Assembly: GCF_050699935.1 (NCBI RefSeq)
Contig: NZ_JBOHGB010000006.1
Location: 1 to 64,000, forward strand
Source of the DNA: Actinophytocola sp050699935
GTDB lineage: Bacteria; Actinomycetota; Actinomycetes; Mycobacteriales; Pseudonocardiaceae
Length of the DNA: 64,000 bases
Direction of reading: 5' to 3'
The stretch's first letter is position 1. Each line of letters begins with the position of its first letter. Below the pieces are notes generated by a model. It saw only the letters and a program-made list of their open reading frames with translations, searched no databases and was not told the origin of the DNA. Shown here piece after piece: positions 1-8,156 of the stretch. The position numbers and the translations under genes are program-made.

Positions 1-389
1 CCACGGCGGTCGGCGCCGCGCTCGCGCGGCCCGGCCGGCTGCCGGTCGCGGCGCTCGGCGACGGCGGCTGCCTGATGAGCATCGCCGAGCTGGACACCGT
101 CGTCCGGCTGGGCCTGCCGATGCTGATCGTGGTCTACAACGACGAGGCCTACGGCGCGGAGGTGCACCACTTCACCGGCGAGGACCACGGCACCGTGCGC
201 TTCCCGGAGACCGACATCGCCGCGATCGGCGCCGGCTTCGGCTGCGCCGCGCTCACCGTCCGCACCACCGACGACCTCGACGGCGTCGCCGCCTGGCTCG
301 ACGGCCACCGCGACCTCCCGCTGCTGATCGACGCGAAGATCACCAGCGACGGCGGCTCCTGGTGGCTCGCCGAGGCGTTCCGTAATTAA
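1..389 (+). CDS. ThDP-dependent enzyme, C-terminal fragment (acetolactate synthase/decarboxylase superfamily)
   Basis: The reading frame is already open at the window edge, so only the last ~128 residues are present. It shows the thiamin diphosphate signature: GDGG (bases ~60-68) followed about 24 residues later by VVYNDEAYG, which matches the GDG...NN Mg-ThDP motif of the pyruvate oxidase, acetolactate synthase and benzoylformate decarboxylase superfamily. The frame closes with a TAA at 387-389. The substrate cannot be told from this domain alone. The ATG at 75 lies inside the ThDP motif and is not a start. Confidence 0.8.
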   Translation, partial: TAVGAALARPGRLPVAALGDGGCLMSIAELDTVVRLGLPMLIVVYNDEAYGAEVHHFTGEDHGTVRFPETDIAAIGAGFGCAALTVRTTDDLDGVAAWLDGHRDLPLLIDAKITSDGGSWWLAEAFRN

Positions 390-831
390 CCCGACACGGA
401 AACAAACCCGCCGACAATTCTCGACGATCGATAAACGAATTCGATCCCGACGTGGTCCGGCCAGCAATAGTTCTGGCCGCCGTAACGCCGCGGAGGTTTC
501 TTTCGCACCGCAGGCCGTGGCCGTCCGATCACGGGCGGCGACGATCGAGCAGGTAGGGGCCTCACCTGGCGACTCACCTGGGACGACGCCGCGCGGGCGG
601 CCCAGCGATCACGGGCCCTCCCGAATACCCCGAACGGAGCAGAGCTGAAGGGACGAAAGTCCTTTCTTGTCCATCCGTCCGCCGCCACGCTGGGCCTGGC
701 CTTGACATTCCCGAACCGTTCGGCTTGCATCGCGAAGTCGTCGGTGCCTCCCATTTCTCCGAGGCTTCCGGCAACCCGCCGGACCACGTACGAGGGCACC
801 GGCCGAACAGTCGACGGGTCAGATTGGACAA
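390..831. other. Intergenic region, 442 bp
   Basis: No convincing gene. Small frames on both strands here have no recognisable domain. The first ~100 bp are AT-richer than the surroundings. The one structured element is a DosR-box-like palindrome at 647-666, listed separately. This is presumably the promoter region of the conservon that starts at 832. Confidence 0.5.
647..666. promoter_or_regulatory. DosR/DevR-box-like palindrome
   Basis: The sequence GGGACGAAAGTCC with AA/TT flanks resembles the GGGACTWWAGTCCC core bound by DosR/DevR (NarL-family) regulators in actinobacteria. It lies about 165 bp upstream of the sensor kinase start. Similar half-sites occur at 13812-13848 before a response regulator gene. 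The match was made by eye and the assignment is inference. Confidence 0.4.
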
Positions 832-3381
832 GTGGTGTCCGAGCCGGGTCAGCGGGATGCCGCGAAGTGGCGGATCAACAGCTGGAGCCTGCGTACGAAG
901 GTCGCCGTCGTGCTCGTGGTCCCGGCCGTGGTCGCACTCGTGCTCGGCGGCCTGCGGGTCCAGCTCCAGCTCGACGACGCCAACCGGCTGAGCACCGTCC
1001 GCGACCAGCTCGACGTCCTCGGCGAGGCGCTGACCCTCGCGGACCTGGTGGCCCTGGAGATGGTCGCGGCCGTGCCGCCCGGTGCGGCCGACCTGCCCCA
1101 GCGCGAGGAGGCCGTCGACGAGCAGGTCACCGTCGTGCGCAACGCAGCGGACTTCGCGCAGCTGCCGCCCGACGTGAGCCGCGGGCTCAGCGACGCGATC
1201 GACGACCTGGTCGAGGCACGCGACCAGGTCGTCACCGACGAGACCGATCCGGTCACCGAGGCGTTCGCCTACCGCGTGGTGATCGAGGACCTCGGCGAGC
1301 TCGTGCCGCGCGCGGTGTCCTTCACCCGCGCCGAGGACCTCGACGACAGCGCCTCGACCGTGCTGTCGATGCTGCTGCTGCGTGCCGCGCTCGCGAGTGA
1401 GGAGGCGCTCACCGGGTCGGGAAACGGCCGGGCGGTCAGCAACGACGTGGCCGCCGCCGTGCAGCACGCCGCCGCGGAGGAGGCCGTGCTCGTCCAGCGG
1501 CTCTCGCTCGACATCCCGGCCGCCGACCTACCCGAGTTCGTCGCCGCGACCCGGACCTGGGCGCAGCGTCGCGACGCGATCCAGGCCGCCGTCGCCCGCA
1601 ACCGCACCGCGGACCTGCGGCAGCTGCTGCCCGATCTGCAAGCCGAGCAGACCGAACTGCGCGGGCTCATCGACGCCAGGTTCACCGAGCTCGTCGACAC
1701 CGTGTCCACCCGCACCAACCAGGCGCGCTCGGACGCCCTGCGGGACGCCGCGATCGTGCTCGGCGCGCTGCTCGCCGCGCTGGCCGTCGCGCTCACCGTG
1801 GCCCGCTCGCTGCTGCTGCCGGTGCGCCGGCTCCGCGCCGCCGCGCTGGCCGTCGCGCACGACAAGCTGCCGAAGACCGTCGAGCGGGTGCGCTCCGGCG
1901 AGCACGTCGACTGGCAGGCCGTCGAGCCGGTCGCGGTACGCACCGACGAGGAGATCGGCCAGCTCGCCCGCGCCTTCGACGACATGCACCAGCAGGCCGT
2001 CCGGCTGGCCGGCGAGCAGGCCGAGCTGCGCCGCCAGGTCAGCGAGATGTTCATGACACTGTCGCGGCGCAGCCAGTCCCTCGTGGAGCTGCAGCTCGGC
2101 GTGATCGAGAGCCTGGAGGCCGACGAGCACGACCCGCGCCGGCTCGACGAGCTCTTCCGCCTCGACCACCTCGCCACCCGGCTGCGCCGCAACGGGGAGA
2201 ACCTCCAGGTGCTCGCCGGGGGCATGCCGCCCAAGCGAGGGAACCGGCCGGTCAGCGTCGTCGAGGTGCTGCGCGCGGCCACGTCCGAGGTCAGGGACTA
2301 CCGGCGGGTCAGCCTCGGGCACGCGCCGAACGCGTCGGTGCGCTCGGCGGCGGCGACCGACGTCGTGCACATCCTCGCCGAGCTGCTGGAGAACGCGACC
2401 CGCTTCTCCCCGCCGGACCGCAAGGTCGTGCTCACCGCCGACCGCGGCACCGACGGCGGCCTGCTGTTCGAGGTGATCGATGCCGGGCTCGGGATGGCCG
2501 AGGAGGACCTCGAGTCGGCCAACCGCCGGCTCTCGACCGCGGACTCCGTCGGCCCGGAGACCACCCGCCGGATGGGCCTGTTCGTGGTCAGCCTGCTCGC
2601 CGCGCGGCACGACGTGACGGTCCGCCTGCGGCCCAGCCACGACCGGGCGAAGCAGGCCGGCATCACCGCCAGCGTGCACGTCCCGGGCGCACTCGTGCTC
2701 TCCGACGGCGTTCCGGAAACCCTTGCGACGCCGGGCATCGCGCCCGAACCGACACCGGAGTCCGTGCCCGATCCGGTGGTGGTCGTGCTCGACGACGCCA
2801 CCACCGAGTCCATAGTAGACACCGCGTCGGAGTCCACTATGGAGTCCGCGCCGCCCGCGGTGGCGAGCACCACCGGACCGCCCCGGCCGGGGCCGTCCGG
2901 CGTCCCGGTCGTGCCGCCACTGCCACCCATTCCGGAGAACGGCAGCAAGATCGCCTGGTTCACCCCGTTCCTCGCCCCCGAGGAACCGGCCGCGAACGGC
3001 ACGGCGACGCAACGCGGGTGGCTCACGCCGGCCGGCTCGACTTCGGCGGCACCCGCCGAGCCCACGACAATTACCGGCACGACGCTGACCACCGTGACCG
3101 ATCCGGACGCAACGAATGCCACGCCCGGCGCGACACAGCATGTGGCGGCCGGCGACCCGCCGACGATCCGCACGACGGCCGCCGGCCTGCCGATGCGCCA
3201 GCCACGCGGCGGTGCGCTCTCGGCCAAGCCCGCGGACCACCAGGACGTCAAGCCCGGCGCCGGGTTCCGTGACCCGGAAGCGATCCGCAGCAACCTGTCC
3301 CGCCACTACAGCGGCGTGCAGGCCGCACGCCGGGCCCGAGAGGAGTCCGATTCCGAGTCCACACCGGACCGGAGGAACTGA
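832..3381 (+). CDS. Conservon sensor histidine kinase-like ATPase with nitrate/nitrite-sensor-type extracytoplasmic domain
   Basis: An 849-residue membrane protein. TM1 is at about residues 24-44, then an extracytoplasmic helical domain of ~255 residues, TM2 at about 305-325, a HAMP segment to ~395, a DHp-like helix (RLDHLATRLRR, ~442-452) and a HATPase_c domain with N-box ELLENATRFSPP (~515-526) and G1 box DAGLGMAEED. Residues ~620-849 are a Pro/Thr-rich tail. It heads an operon with roadblock, DUF742 and GTPase genes, the four-gene conservon (cvn) unit of Streptomyces and relatives, where the proteins form a membrane signalling complex that resembles eukaryotic G-protein systems. The start is GTG at 832; GTG 835 is equally possible and the ribosome binding site is weak. 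Confidence 0.88.
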   Translation: MVSEPGQRDAAKWRINSWSLRTKVAVVLVVPAVVALVLGGLRVQLQLDDANRLSTVRDQLDVLGEALTLADLVALEMVAAVPPGAADLPQREEAVDEQVTVVRNAADFAQLPPDVSRGLSDAIDDLVEARDQVVTDETDPVTEAFAYRVVIEDLGELVPRAVSFTRAEDLDDSASTVLSMLLLRAALASEEALTGSGNGRAVSNDVAAAVQHAAAEEAVLVQRLSLDIPAADLPEFVAATRTWAQRRDAIQAAVARNRTADLRQLLPDLQAEQTELRGLIDARFTELVDTVSTRTNQARSDALRDAAIVLGALLAALAVALTVARSLLLPVRRLRAAALAVAHDKLPKTVERVRSGEHVDWQAVEPVAVRTDEEIGQLARAFDDMHQQAVRLAGEQAELRRQVSEMFMTLSRRSQSLVELQLGVIESLEADEHDPRRLDELFRLDHLATRLRRNGENLQVLAGGMPPKRGNRPVSVVEVLRAATSEVRDYRRVSLGHAPNASVRSAAATDVVHILAELLENATRFSPPDRKVVLTADRGTDGGLLFEVIDAGLGMAEEDLESANRRLSTADSVGPETTRRMGLFVVSLLAARHDVTVRLRPSHDRAKQAGITASVHVPGALVLSDGVPETLATPGIAPEPTPESVPDPVVVVLDDATTESIVDTASESTMESAPPAVASTTGPPRPGPSGVPVVPPLPPIPENGSKIAWFTPFLAPEEPAANGTATQRGWLTPAGSTSAAPAEPTTITGTTLTTVTDPDATNATPGATQHVAAGDPPTIRTTAAGLPMRQPRGGALSAKPADHQDVKPGAGFRDPEAIRSNLSRHYSGVQAARRAREESDSESTPDRRN

Positions 3382-3499
3382 CGTGGCGCCGCGGGAGCGC
3401 GACGGCGACGAACGAGCCGGCGAACCAGGCGACGAACATCGCGAGGCGAGCCGACGGCAGGACGGGAGACCTGCCGGCTCCGACCCGAGGGAGGGGTCC

Positions 3500-3919
3500 A
3501 TGACCACCGAGAGCACCACCGCGGCCGAACCCACGCTGGGCTGGCTCGTGTCGGCGTTCACCCAGGACGTTCCCGGGGTGACGCACGCCGTGCTGGTCTC
3601 CGCCGACGGCCTGCTGGTCGCGGCGAGCGACGGGCTGCCACGCGACCGCGCCGACCAGATGTCCGCGCTGACCGCCGGGCTCACCAGCCTCACGGTCGGC
3701 GCCGCGCAACTGTTCACCGCGGGCCGGGTCGTGCAGTCGGTGATCGAGATGGAGGGCGGCTTCCTGCTGCTGATGAGTGTGGGCGACGGCTCGCACCTCG
3801 CCGTGCTCGCCGCGGCCGGCTGCGACATCGGCCTCGTCGGCTACGAGATGACACTGCTCGTCGACCGCGTCGGGCGGATGGTCGACACCCCGGTCCGCGG
3901 GACCGAGAAGCTGCGCTGA
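3500..3919 (+). CDS. Roadblock/LC7-domain protein of the conservon
   Basis: 139 residues, matching the prokaryotic roadblock/LC7 fold: GWLVSAFTQDVPGVTHAV, then SADGLLVA and the C-terminal LVGYEMTLLVDRVG. In conservons this protein is thought to work with the small GTPase as a regulator or GAP-like partner. The ATG at 3500 follows GAGGGAGGGG. An in-frame GTG at 3383 sits right after the kinase stop with GGAGGA upstream and would add 39 charged residues, so the start is not settled. Two codirectional conserved genes follow closely. Confidence 0.88.
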   Translation: MTTESTTAAEPTLGWLVSAFTQDVPGVTHAVLVSADGLLVAASDGLPRDRADQMSALTAGLTSLTVGAAQLFTAGRVVQSVIEMEGGFLLLMSVGDGSHLAVLAAAGCDIGLVGYEMTLLVDRVGRMVDTPVRGTEKLR

Positions 3920-3929
3920 GGGGGAACGC

Positions 3930-4298
3930 GTGACCGACGCCTCGGGACACACCGACGGCGCGGCGCTGGCCCGGCCCTACTCGTGGACCGAGGGCCGCAC
4001 GCGGCCGAGTGTCGAGCTGGCCGTCGAGGCACGGGTGCGGACGACGCCACGGGGCCGCGCCCTGCCGCACCGGCGGGCCAGTGCGATGTGGACGGTGACG
4101 CAGCTGTGCCTGGAACCGCGCTCGGTCGCGGAGATCGCGGCGCACCTGCCGGCGCCGCTGGGAGTGGCGAGGGTCCTCGTCGCGGACCTGCTCGGCGAGG
4201 GCCTGGTCGAGGTCGAGGCGACACTCGCCGCCGACGCCGGCATCGACGAGCCACGCCGGCTGATCGAGAGGGTGCTCAGTGGACTTCGTGCTCAGTAG
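3930..4298 (+). CDS. DUF742 winged-helix-like protein of the conservon
   Basis: 122 residues with the DUF742 features: an N-terminal RPYSWTEGRTRP, an MWTVTQLCLEPRSVAEIAAHL helix-turn-helix-like segment and PLGVARVLVADLLGEGLVEV. It is the third member of the conservon. The GTG start at 3930 follows GAGGGGGAA. Its end overlaps the GTPase start by 20 bp, which suggests translational coupling. The exact function of DUF742 is unknown; a protein-interaction or DNA-binding role is usually proposed. Confidence 0.88.
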   Translation: MTDASGHTDGAALARPYSWTEGRTRPSVELAVEARVRTTPRGRALPHRRASAMWTVTQLCLEPRSVAEIAAHLPAPLGVARVLVADLLGEGLVEVEATLAADAGIDEPRRLIERVLSGLRAQ

Positions 4299-4905
4299 CC
4301 GGCCGCCCAGGAAGATCACGTCCGCCAAGATCGTCGTGGCCGGCGGGTTCGGCGTCGGCAAGACGACGTTCGTCGGCGCGATGTCCGAGATCGTGCCGCT
4401 GCGCACCGAGGCGCTCATGACGAGCGCCGGCGCCGGCGTGGACGTGGTGCCGGTGACGTCGACCAAGATGTCCACGACCGTCGCGATGGACTTCGGCCGC
4501 ATCACGCTCGCTGACGACCTCGTCCTCTACGTCTTCGGCACGCCGGGCCAGCACCGGTTCTGGTTCATGTGGGACGACATCGCCCACGGCGCGATCGTGG
4601 CCGTGGTGCTCGTGGACACCCGCCGGCTGGCCGACGGCTTCGCCTCCATCGACTACTTCGAGACCCGCAAGCTGCCGTTCGTCGTGGCGGTCAACCAGTT
4701 CGACGGCGCCGGCAGGTACTCCGTCGAGAACATCCGCGAGGCCCTCGCGCTGCCCGACGACGTCGTGATCATGAACTGCGACGCGCGCTCCCGCGACTCC
4801 GCCAAGGAGGTCCTCATCGCGGCGAGCGAGTACGCGCTGGCCAAGCTCGCGCGTGAGCCGGCCCCGCTGCCCACACGGCACCTGCGCGTCCGCGGCGCGC
4901 ACTGA
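4279..4905 (+). CDS. Small Ras-like GTPase of the conservon (CvnD-type)
   Basis: 208 residues. It has a P-loop GGFGVGKTT at residues 22-30, a FGTPGQHRF segment in place of the usual DxxG switch II motif, and VAVNQFD as the NKxD-type guanine specificity motif. It is the fourth conservon gene and starts inside the end of DUF742 (GTG 4279). Members of this family bind and hydrolyse GTP at the membrane, together with the sensor kinase-like protein. Confidence 0.9.
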   Translation: MDFVLSSRPPRKITSAKIVVAGGFGVGKTTFVGAMSEIVPLRTEALMTSAGAGVDVVPVTSTKMSTTVAMDFGRITLADDLVLYVFGTPGQHRFWFMWDDIAHGAIVAVVLVDTRRLADGFASIDYFETRKLPFVVAVNQFDGAGRYSVENIREALALPDDVVIMNCDARSRDSAKEVLIAASEYALAKLAREPAPLPTRHLRVRGAH

Positions 4906-4927
4906 CGATCCACGGAGGAGCCTCCCC

Positions 4928-5731
4928 ATGACTGTCGCCATCGACCACGTCCACCACTTCGACCTGGGCAGCTGGCTGGTGCTCTTCGCCTACACCACCT
5001 CGGTGGTCGGCTCCACGGTCGGGCTCGCGTGCACGCAGCTGGCCCGGTACGCACGCACCAACGCCGCCCGCATCGGCTGGCTGGCGCTCGCCGCCGTGAC
5101 GATCGGCGGTGTCGGGATCTGGCTCATGCACTTCATCGCGATGCTGGGGTTCACCACGCCGGGCCTGCCGGTGCGCTACGACATCTTCCGCACAGCGTTT
5201 TCCGCGTTCCTCGCGATCGGCGCGGTGTTCGGCGGGCTGCTCGTGTTCGGTGCCCGCCGGACGTTCGTGCCGTGGCGGCTGCTGCTCGGCGGTGTGATCA
5301 CCGGGCTTGCGGTGGCGCTCATGCACTACTCCGGCATGTGGGCGGTCAACATCAAGGGCAGCATCTCCTACGACACCGAGCTGGTGGGCCTCTCGATCCT
5401 GATCGCCGTCCTGGCCGCGACCGCCGCGCTGTGGTTCACGGTGACCACCGACCGGCTGTGGCTGCGCGTGCTCGCCGGCCTCGTCATGGGCGTCGCGGTC
5501 ACCGGCATGCACTACACCGGGATGGCCGCGGTCCGGGCGAACCTCGACCCGAGCGCGCCCGCACCGGCCGGGGTCGAGGTGTTCACCTTCCTGCTGCCCA
5601 TCTTCATCCTGGCGGCCGTCGCCGTCGCCGCCACGATCACCGCGGTGCTGATGGCCACCCCGGTAGAGCGGGCGAGCGAGCCGCCCGCGGAGGTCCCGGA
5701 ACGCGGCACGCCGGTCGGCTCCACCCGCTGA
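4928..5731 (+). CDS. MHYT-domain integral membrane protein
   Basis: 267 residues made of about seven membrane helices. The three signature repeats are LMHFIAM (~66), LMHYSGM (~131) and GMHYTGM (~193), as in the MHYT sensor domain proposed to bind copper and sense small ligands such as O2, CO or NO. There is no GGDEF, EAL or kinase output domain, so this is a stand-alone sensor. The ATG at 4928 follows GGAGGAG, 22 bp after the GTPase stop, so it is probably cotranscribed with the conservon and could supply its membrane input. Confidence 0.85.
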   Translation: MTVAIDHVHHFDLGSWLVLFAYTTSVVGSTVGLACTQLARYARTNAARIGWLALAAVTIGGVGIWLMHFIAMLGFTTPGLPVRYDIFRTAFSAFLAIGAVFGGLLVFGARRTFVPWRLLLGGVITGLAVALMHYSGMWAVNIKGSISYDTELVGLSILIAVLAATAALWFTVTTDRLWLRVLAGLVMGVAVTGMHYTGMAAVRANLDPSAPAPAGVEVFTFLLPIFILAAVAVAATITAVLMATPVERASEPPAEVPERGTPVGSTR

Positions 5732-5806
5732 GTACGGACATGTGCCGACCCTCGAAAGACACGGTCTCGGCACGCTCATCGCCGGCCGACCGCTACCGTC
5801 TCGGCT

Positions 5807-6304
5807 ATGACGATCATTGGACGCCGCCTCGCTCTCTGCCTTGCTCTGTGTGGGCTGGCGGCCTTCCTTGCCGCCTGCGGTGACGACACCGATGCCGGTG
5901 CAGCCGACTACCGCGAGATGAGTCCGGACGAGGTCTGCGAGTTGGTGACCGTCGACGAGGCACGCGACCTGATGACGGACATCACCGACGAGTCGCTCAC
6001 CCCGACGAAGGAGACCTCGGTGGGCCTGCCGGCCTGCCGCTACGGGTCCGGTGAGGGCAAGCCCTACCTCAAGGTCTCCATCCACCAGTCGAGCCAGCTC
6101 GAGGTCGGCGGCGACGTCGTCGCGACCACGGTCGCCGGGCAGGAGGTGCTGCAGGAGGACACGGGCGGGTCGTGCTCGGTGTCAGTCCCGCTCGACGAGG
6201 TGCTCTACCTGCTGGCCATCGTCGAGTCGTGGGACCCGGACAAGGACACCTGCCCGGTGGCCCGCGACGCCATCGCGAAAGCCTCCCCACGGCTGACCGA
6301 GTAA
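5807..6304 (+). CDS. Secreted lipoprotein, DUF3558-like
   Basis: 165 residues with a lipoprotein signal peptide ending in the lipobox LAAC (cleavage before about Cys25), then an acidic linker and a domain resembling the DUF3558 lipoproteins of actinobacteria (EVCELVTVDEARDLM and later pairs of Cys). The ATG lies 7 nt after a TACCGT that fits a -10 box, with no Shine-Dalgarno, so the transcript is probably leaderless. No function is known; it is expected on the outer face of the membrane. Confidence 0.75.
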   Translation: MTIIGRRLALCLALCGLAAFLAACGDDTDAGAADYREMSPDEVCELVTVDEARDLMTDITDESLTPTKETSVGLPACRYGSGEGKPYLKVSIHQSSQLEVGGDVVATTVAGQEVLQEDTGGSCSVSVPLDEVLYLLAIVESWDPDKDTCPVARDAIAKASPRLTE

Positions 6305-6331
6305 CGTGGCCCGCCGGCACCGGCGAGTCGC

Positions 6332-6411
6332 CATGATGGGGACATGACGGACGACGAACGCGAGCGCGGCACCGAGGTCGCGCTGCTGCCTGTCGGCCGC
6401 ATCGAGCAGGT
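6332..6411 (+). pseudogene. 5' fragment of a creatininase-family gene (paralogue of the gene at 8157)
   Basis: From an ATG at 6344 the frame reads MTDDERERGTEVALLPVG and then IEQ. The intact gene at 8157 reads MTDDY... ERERGAEVALLPVGSFEQHG. The upstream bases match too (CATGATGGGGAC against CATGATGGGGGC). The fragment lacks 11 residues near its start and leaves the family after about 24 codons. It is a relic of a second or former copy and marks the left edge of the low-GC island. Confidence 0.75.
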
Positions 6412-6565
6412 CGTTGGGACGGCGTGCCCCAAACCAGCGGAGCCTGTCACAGCACGTAGCGCGTTCACCTGCAACATCACCCCTGCGGCTTGTAAATCCC
6501 CGTTGACCTAGGCACGGTCGACTGGGGGCTCCCGCGCTCGCTAATGAAAGGGGGGGTGGCGTGCG

Positions 6566-7407
6566 GTGGCTTCGCCACTGTCATTCCTGTGGTTGGAGAT
6601 CACTGGGAAATGCCACCTCAGCTGTGTCCAGTGCTATGCCGATTCTGGGCCCCGACGGACCTCATGGCGCCATGACAAAGTCGGACTGGCGTCGAGTGAT
6701 TGACGAAGCGAAACCCCTGGGCATTGAAATAGTGCAGTTCATCGGCGGCGAGCCAACCATGCACCCCGATCTACCGGGCTTCGTGGATCACGCGCTGGCG
6801 CATGGAATTAGCGTCGAGATATACAGTAACCTCCTGCATGTCCGTCCCGCACTATGGGACACCTTAAGTCGCCCTGACGTACGGCTCGCCACCAGCTATT
6901 ACACGGACGACGCCGCACAGCACGAGGCGATTACTCAGGGGCGGGGCAGTCACGCCCGAACCAGAAGCAACATCATCGAGATGGTACGCCGCTCCATTCC
7001 ACTTCGGGTCGGAATCGTCGATGTTCACAACGGCCAACGGGTCGACCAGGCCCATGCCGAACTAGCCTCCCTGGGCGTAACCGACATCGGATATGACAGG
7101 GTGCGCCAAGTCGGCCGCGGTGTCCGCGGCCGAGTCGCCAGAGGGCTCCGTCTGGCCCTGCGGGTTCTCCCACTGGTTGTCAGTGGGCAATGTCCGCGAG
7201 CAGTCGCTCGCGGACATCGTTGTAGGAGACCGCTTCCGATGTGTACGGGATGAACTGGCCGAGCATTTCCAGTGCCGGCCAACCGCCGAGTGCGAACCGA
7301 AGTGGTGCGACCCGTACAACGCCGGATGCCACCCGGAGTGCAACCCGTCCTGTAGTCCTCGGTGCAATCCGATCAGTTGCCGGCCGACCTGCCTACCGCC
7401 TCGGTGA
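6566..7407 (+). pseudogene. Radical SAM/SPASM-type peptide maturase-like gene, two frameshifts
   Basis: The pieces of one protein lie in three frames. Frame 1 from GTG 6566 (GGGGGGG upstream) gives FLWLEITGKCHLSCVQCYAD, with the CxxxCxxC [4Fe-4S] site of radical SAM enzymes. At about 6650 a run of four C where three are expected shifts the frame to GPDGPHGAMTKSDW... VQFIGGEPTMHP... YDRVRQVGRGVR. Between ~7083 and 7140 a second shift leads to SPEGSVWPCGFSHWLSVGN, which is SPASM-like, and a Cys/Pro-rich tail (CNPSCSPRC). The family makes cross-links or other changes in ribosomal peptides, but no precursor gene is visible. Codon use is less GC-rich than in neighbouring genes. Sequencing error cannot be excluded. 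Confidence 0.75.
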
Positions 7408-8056
7408 TGACAAGGCCCGCCTCTGCGGCGAGTTGACCGGGGAGCAGCATGGCCTGCTCCTCGGTGATCTCCGCGCCCACGAGTGTCAGGAGACCGGACG
7501 CACCGGTCAGCCGCGAGCTGGTGAGGTCGCAGTTCGCGGCCCGGTTCGCCCGGAACTCCGCGCCCTTCAATTCGCACTCCGAGAACACGACACCGGACAA
7601 ATCCCCATCGAGAATAGCCTCGGTGAACACGCAACGATGGAATACGATCGGCCCGCGACGCTGCTCGATGTTCAGTCGAGCGTAATCCAGTCGACACTCT
7701 TCGAAGTAGAGGTCTTCCGCCTTCACTATTCCCAATTGAAATCCGACGGCTTGACAATTCAGTATCTCGACCCGGCGCGCTGTCACCGGCTCCCACGACG
7801 CATTCGCCACGGCCACATTTCGAAGCGCCACATCCATCAACTCGAGATCGCTGAGTCGCGACTTCGCCAGGGATGACCGGGACACGCGGACATGGTGCAA
7901 CGAACCTCGGCCAACCACGCCAGACTGGTCGATATCGTTGGCGTCGCACTCGTCATAGGCAAACCGGCCGTTCAACGAAAGATCCGAAGACGGCAGCTCA
8001 TCGACGTCGAAAATGGGACGCCTCACCGACCCGCCCGCAATCGTGCGATGGTCCAT
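7373..8056 (-). CDS. Pentapeptide-repeat protein
   Basis: 227 residues, most of which fit the A(D/N)LXX-like pentapeptide pattern: RLSDLELMDVAL, FEECRLDYARL, FHRCVFTEAILDGDLSGV, FSECELKGAEFRANR. Such repeats fold into a right-handed quadrilateral beta-helix; some members mimic DNA and bind gyrase (Qnr/MfpA), most are unassigned. It converges with the broken radical SAM gene and overlaps its end by 35 bp. It shares the reduced GC content of the island, so the two were probably acquired together. Confidence 0.82.
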   Translation of the reverse strand: MDHRTIAGGSVRRPIFDVDELPSSDLSLNGRFAYDECDANDIDQSGVVGRGSLHHVRVSRSSLAKSRLSDLELMDVALRNVAVANASWEPVTARRVEILNCQAVGFQLGIVKAEDLYFEECRLDYARLNIEQRRGPIVFHRCVFTEAILDGDLSGVVFSECELKGAEFRANRAANCDLTSSRLTGASGLLTLVGAEITEEQAMLLPGQLAAEAGLVITEAVGRSAGN

Positions 8057-8156
8057 GGTCGTACGCTACCGGCGGCGCTCATCGAGATGACACAGCCCAG
8101 CCGTCCGGAGAACTTCCTCACCGCCATCGAAGGATCACTGACGGCATGATGGGGGC

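Noticed and set aside
6205..6480. Small minus-strand frame of 91 codons as a RiPP precursor for the radical SAM gene
   Set aside because: Wrong orientation, antisense to the lipoprotein and creatininase fragment, and no leader-core pattern.
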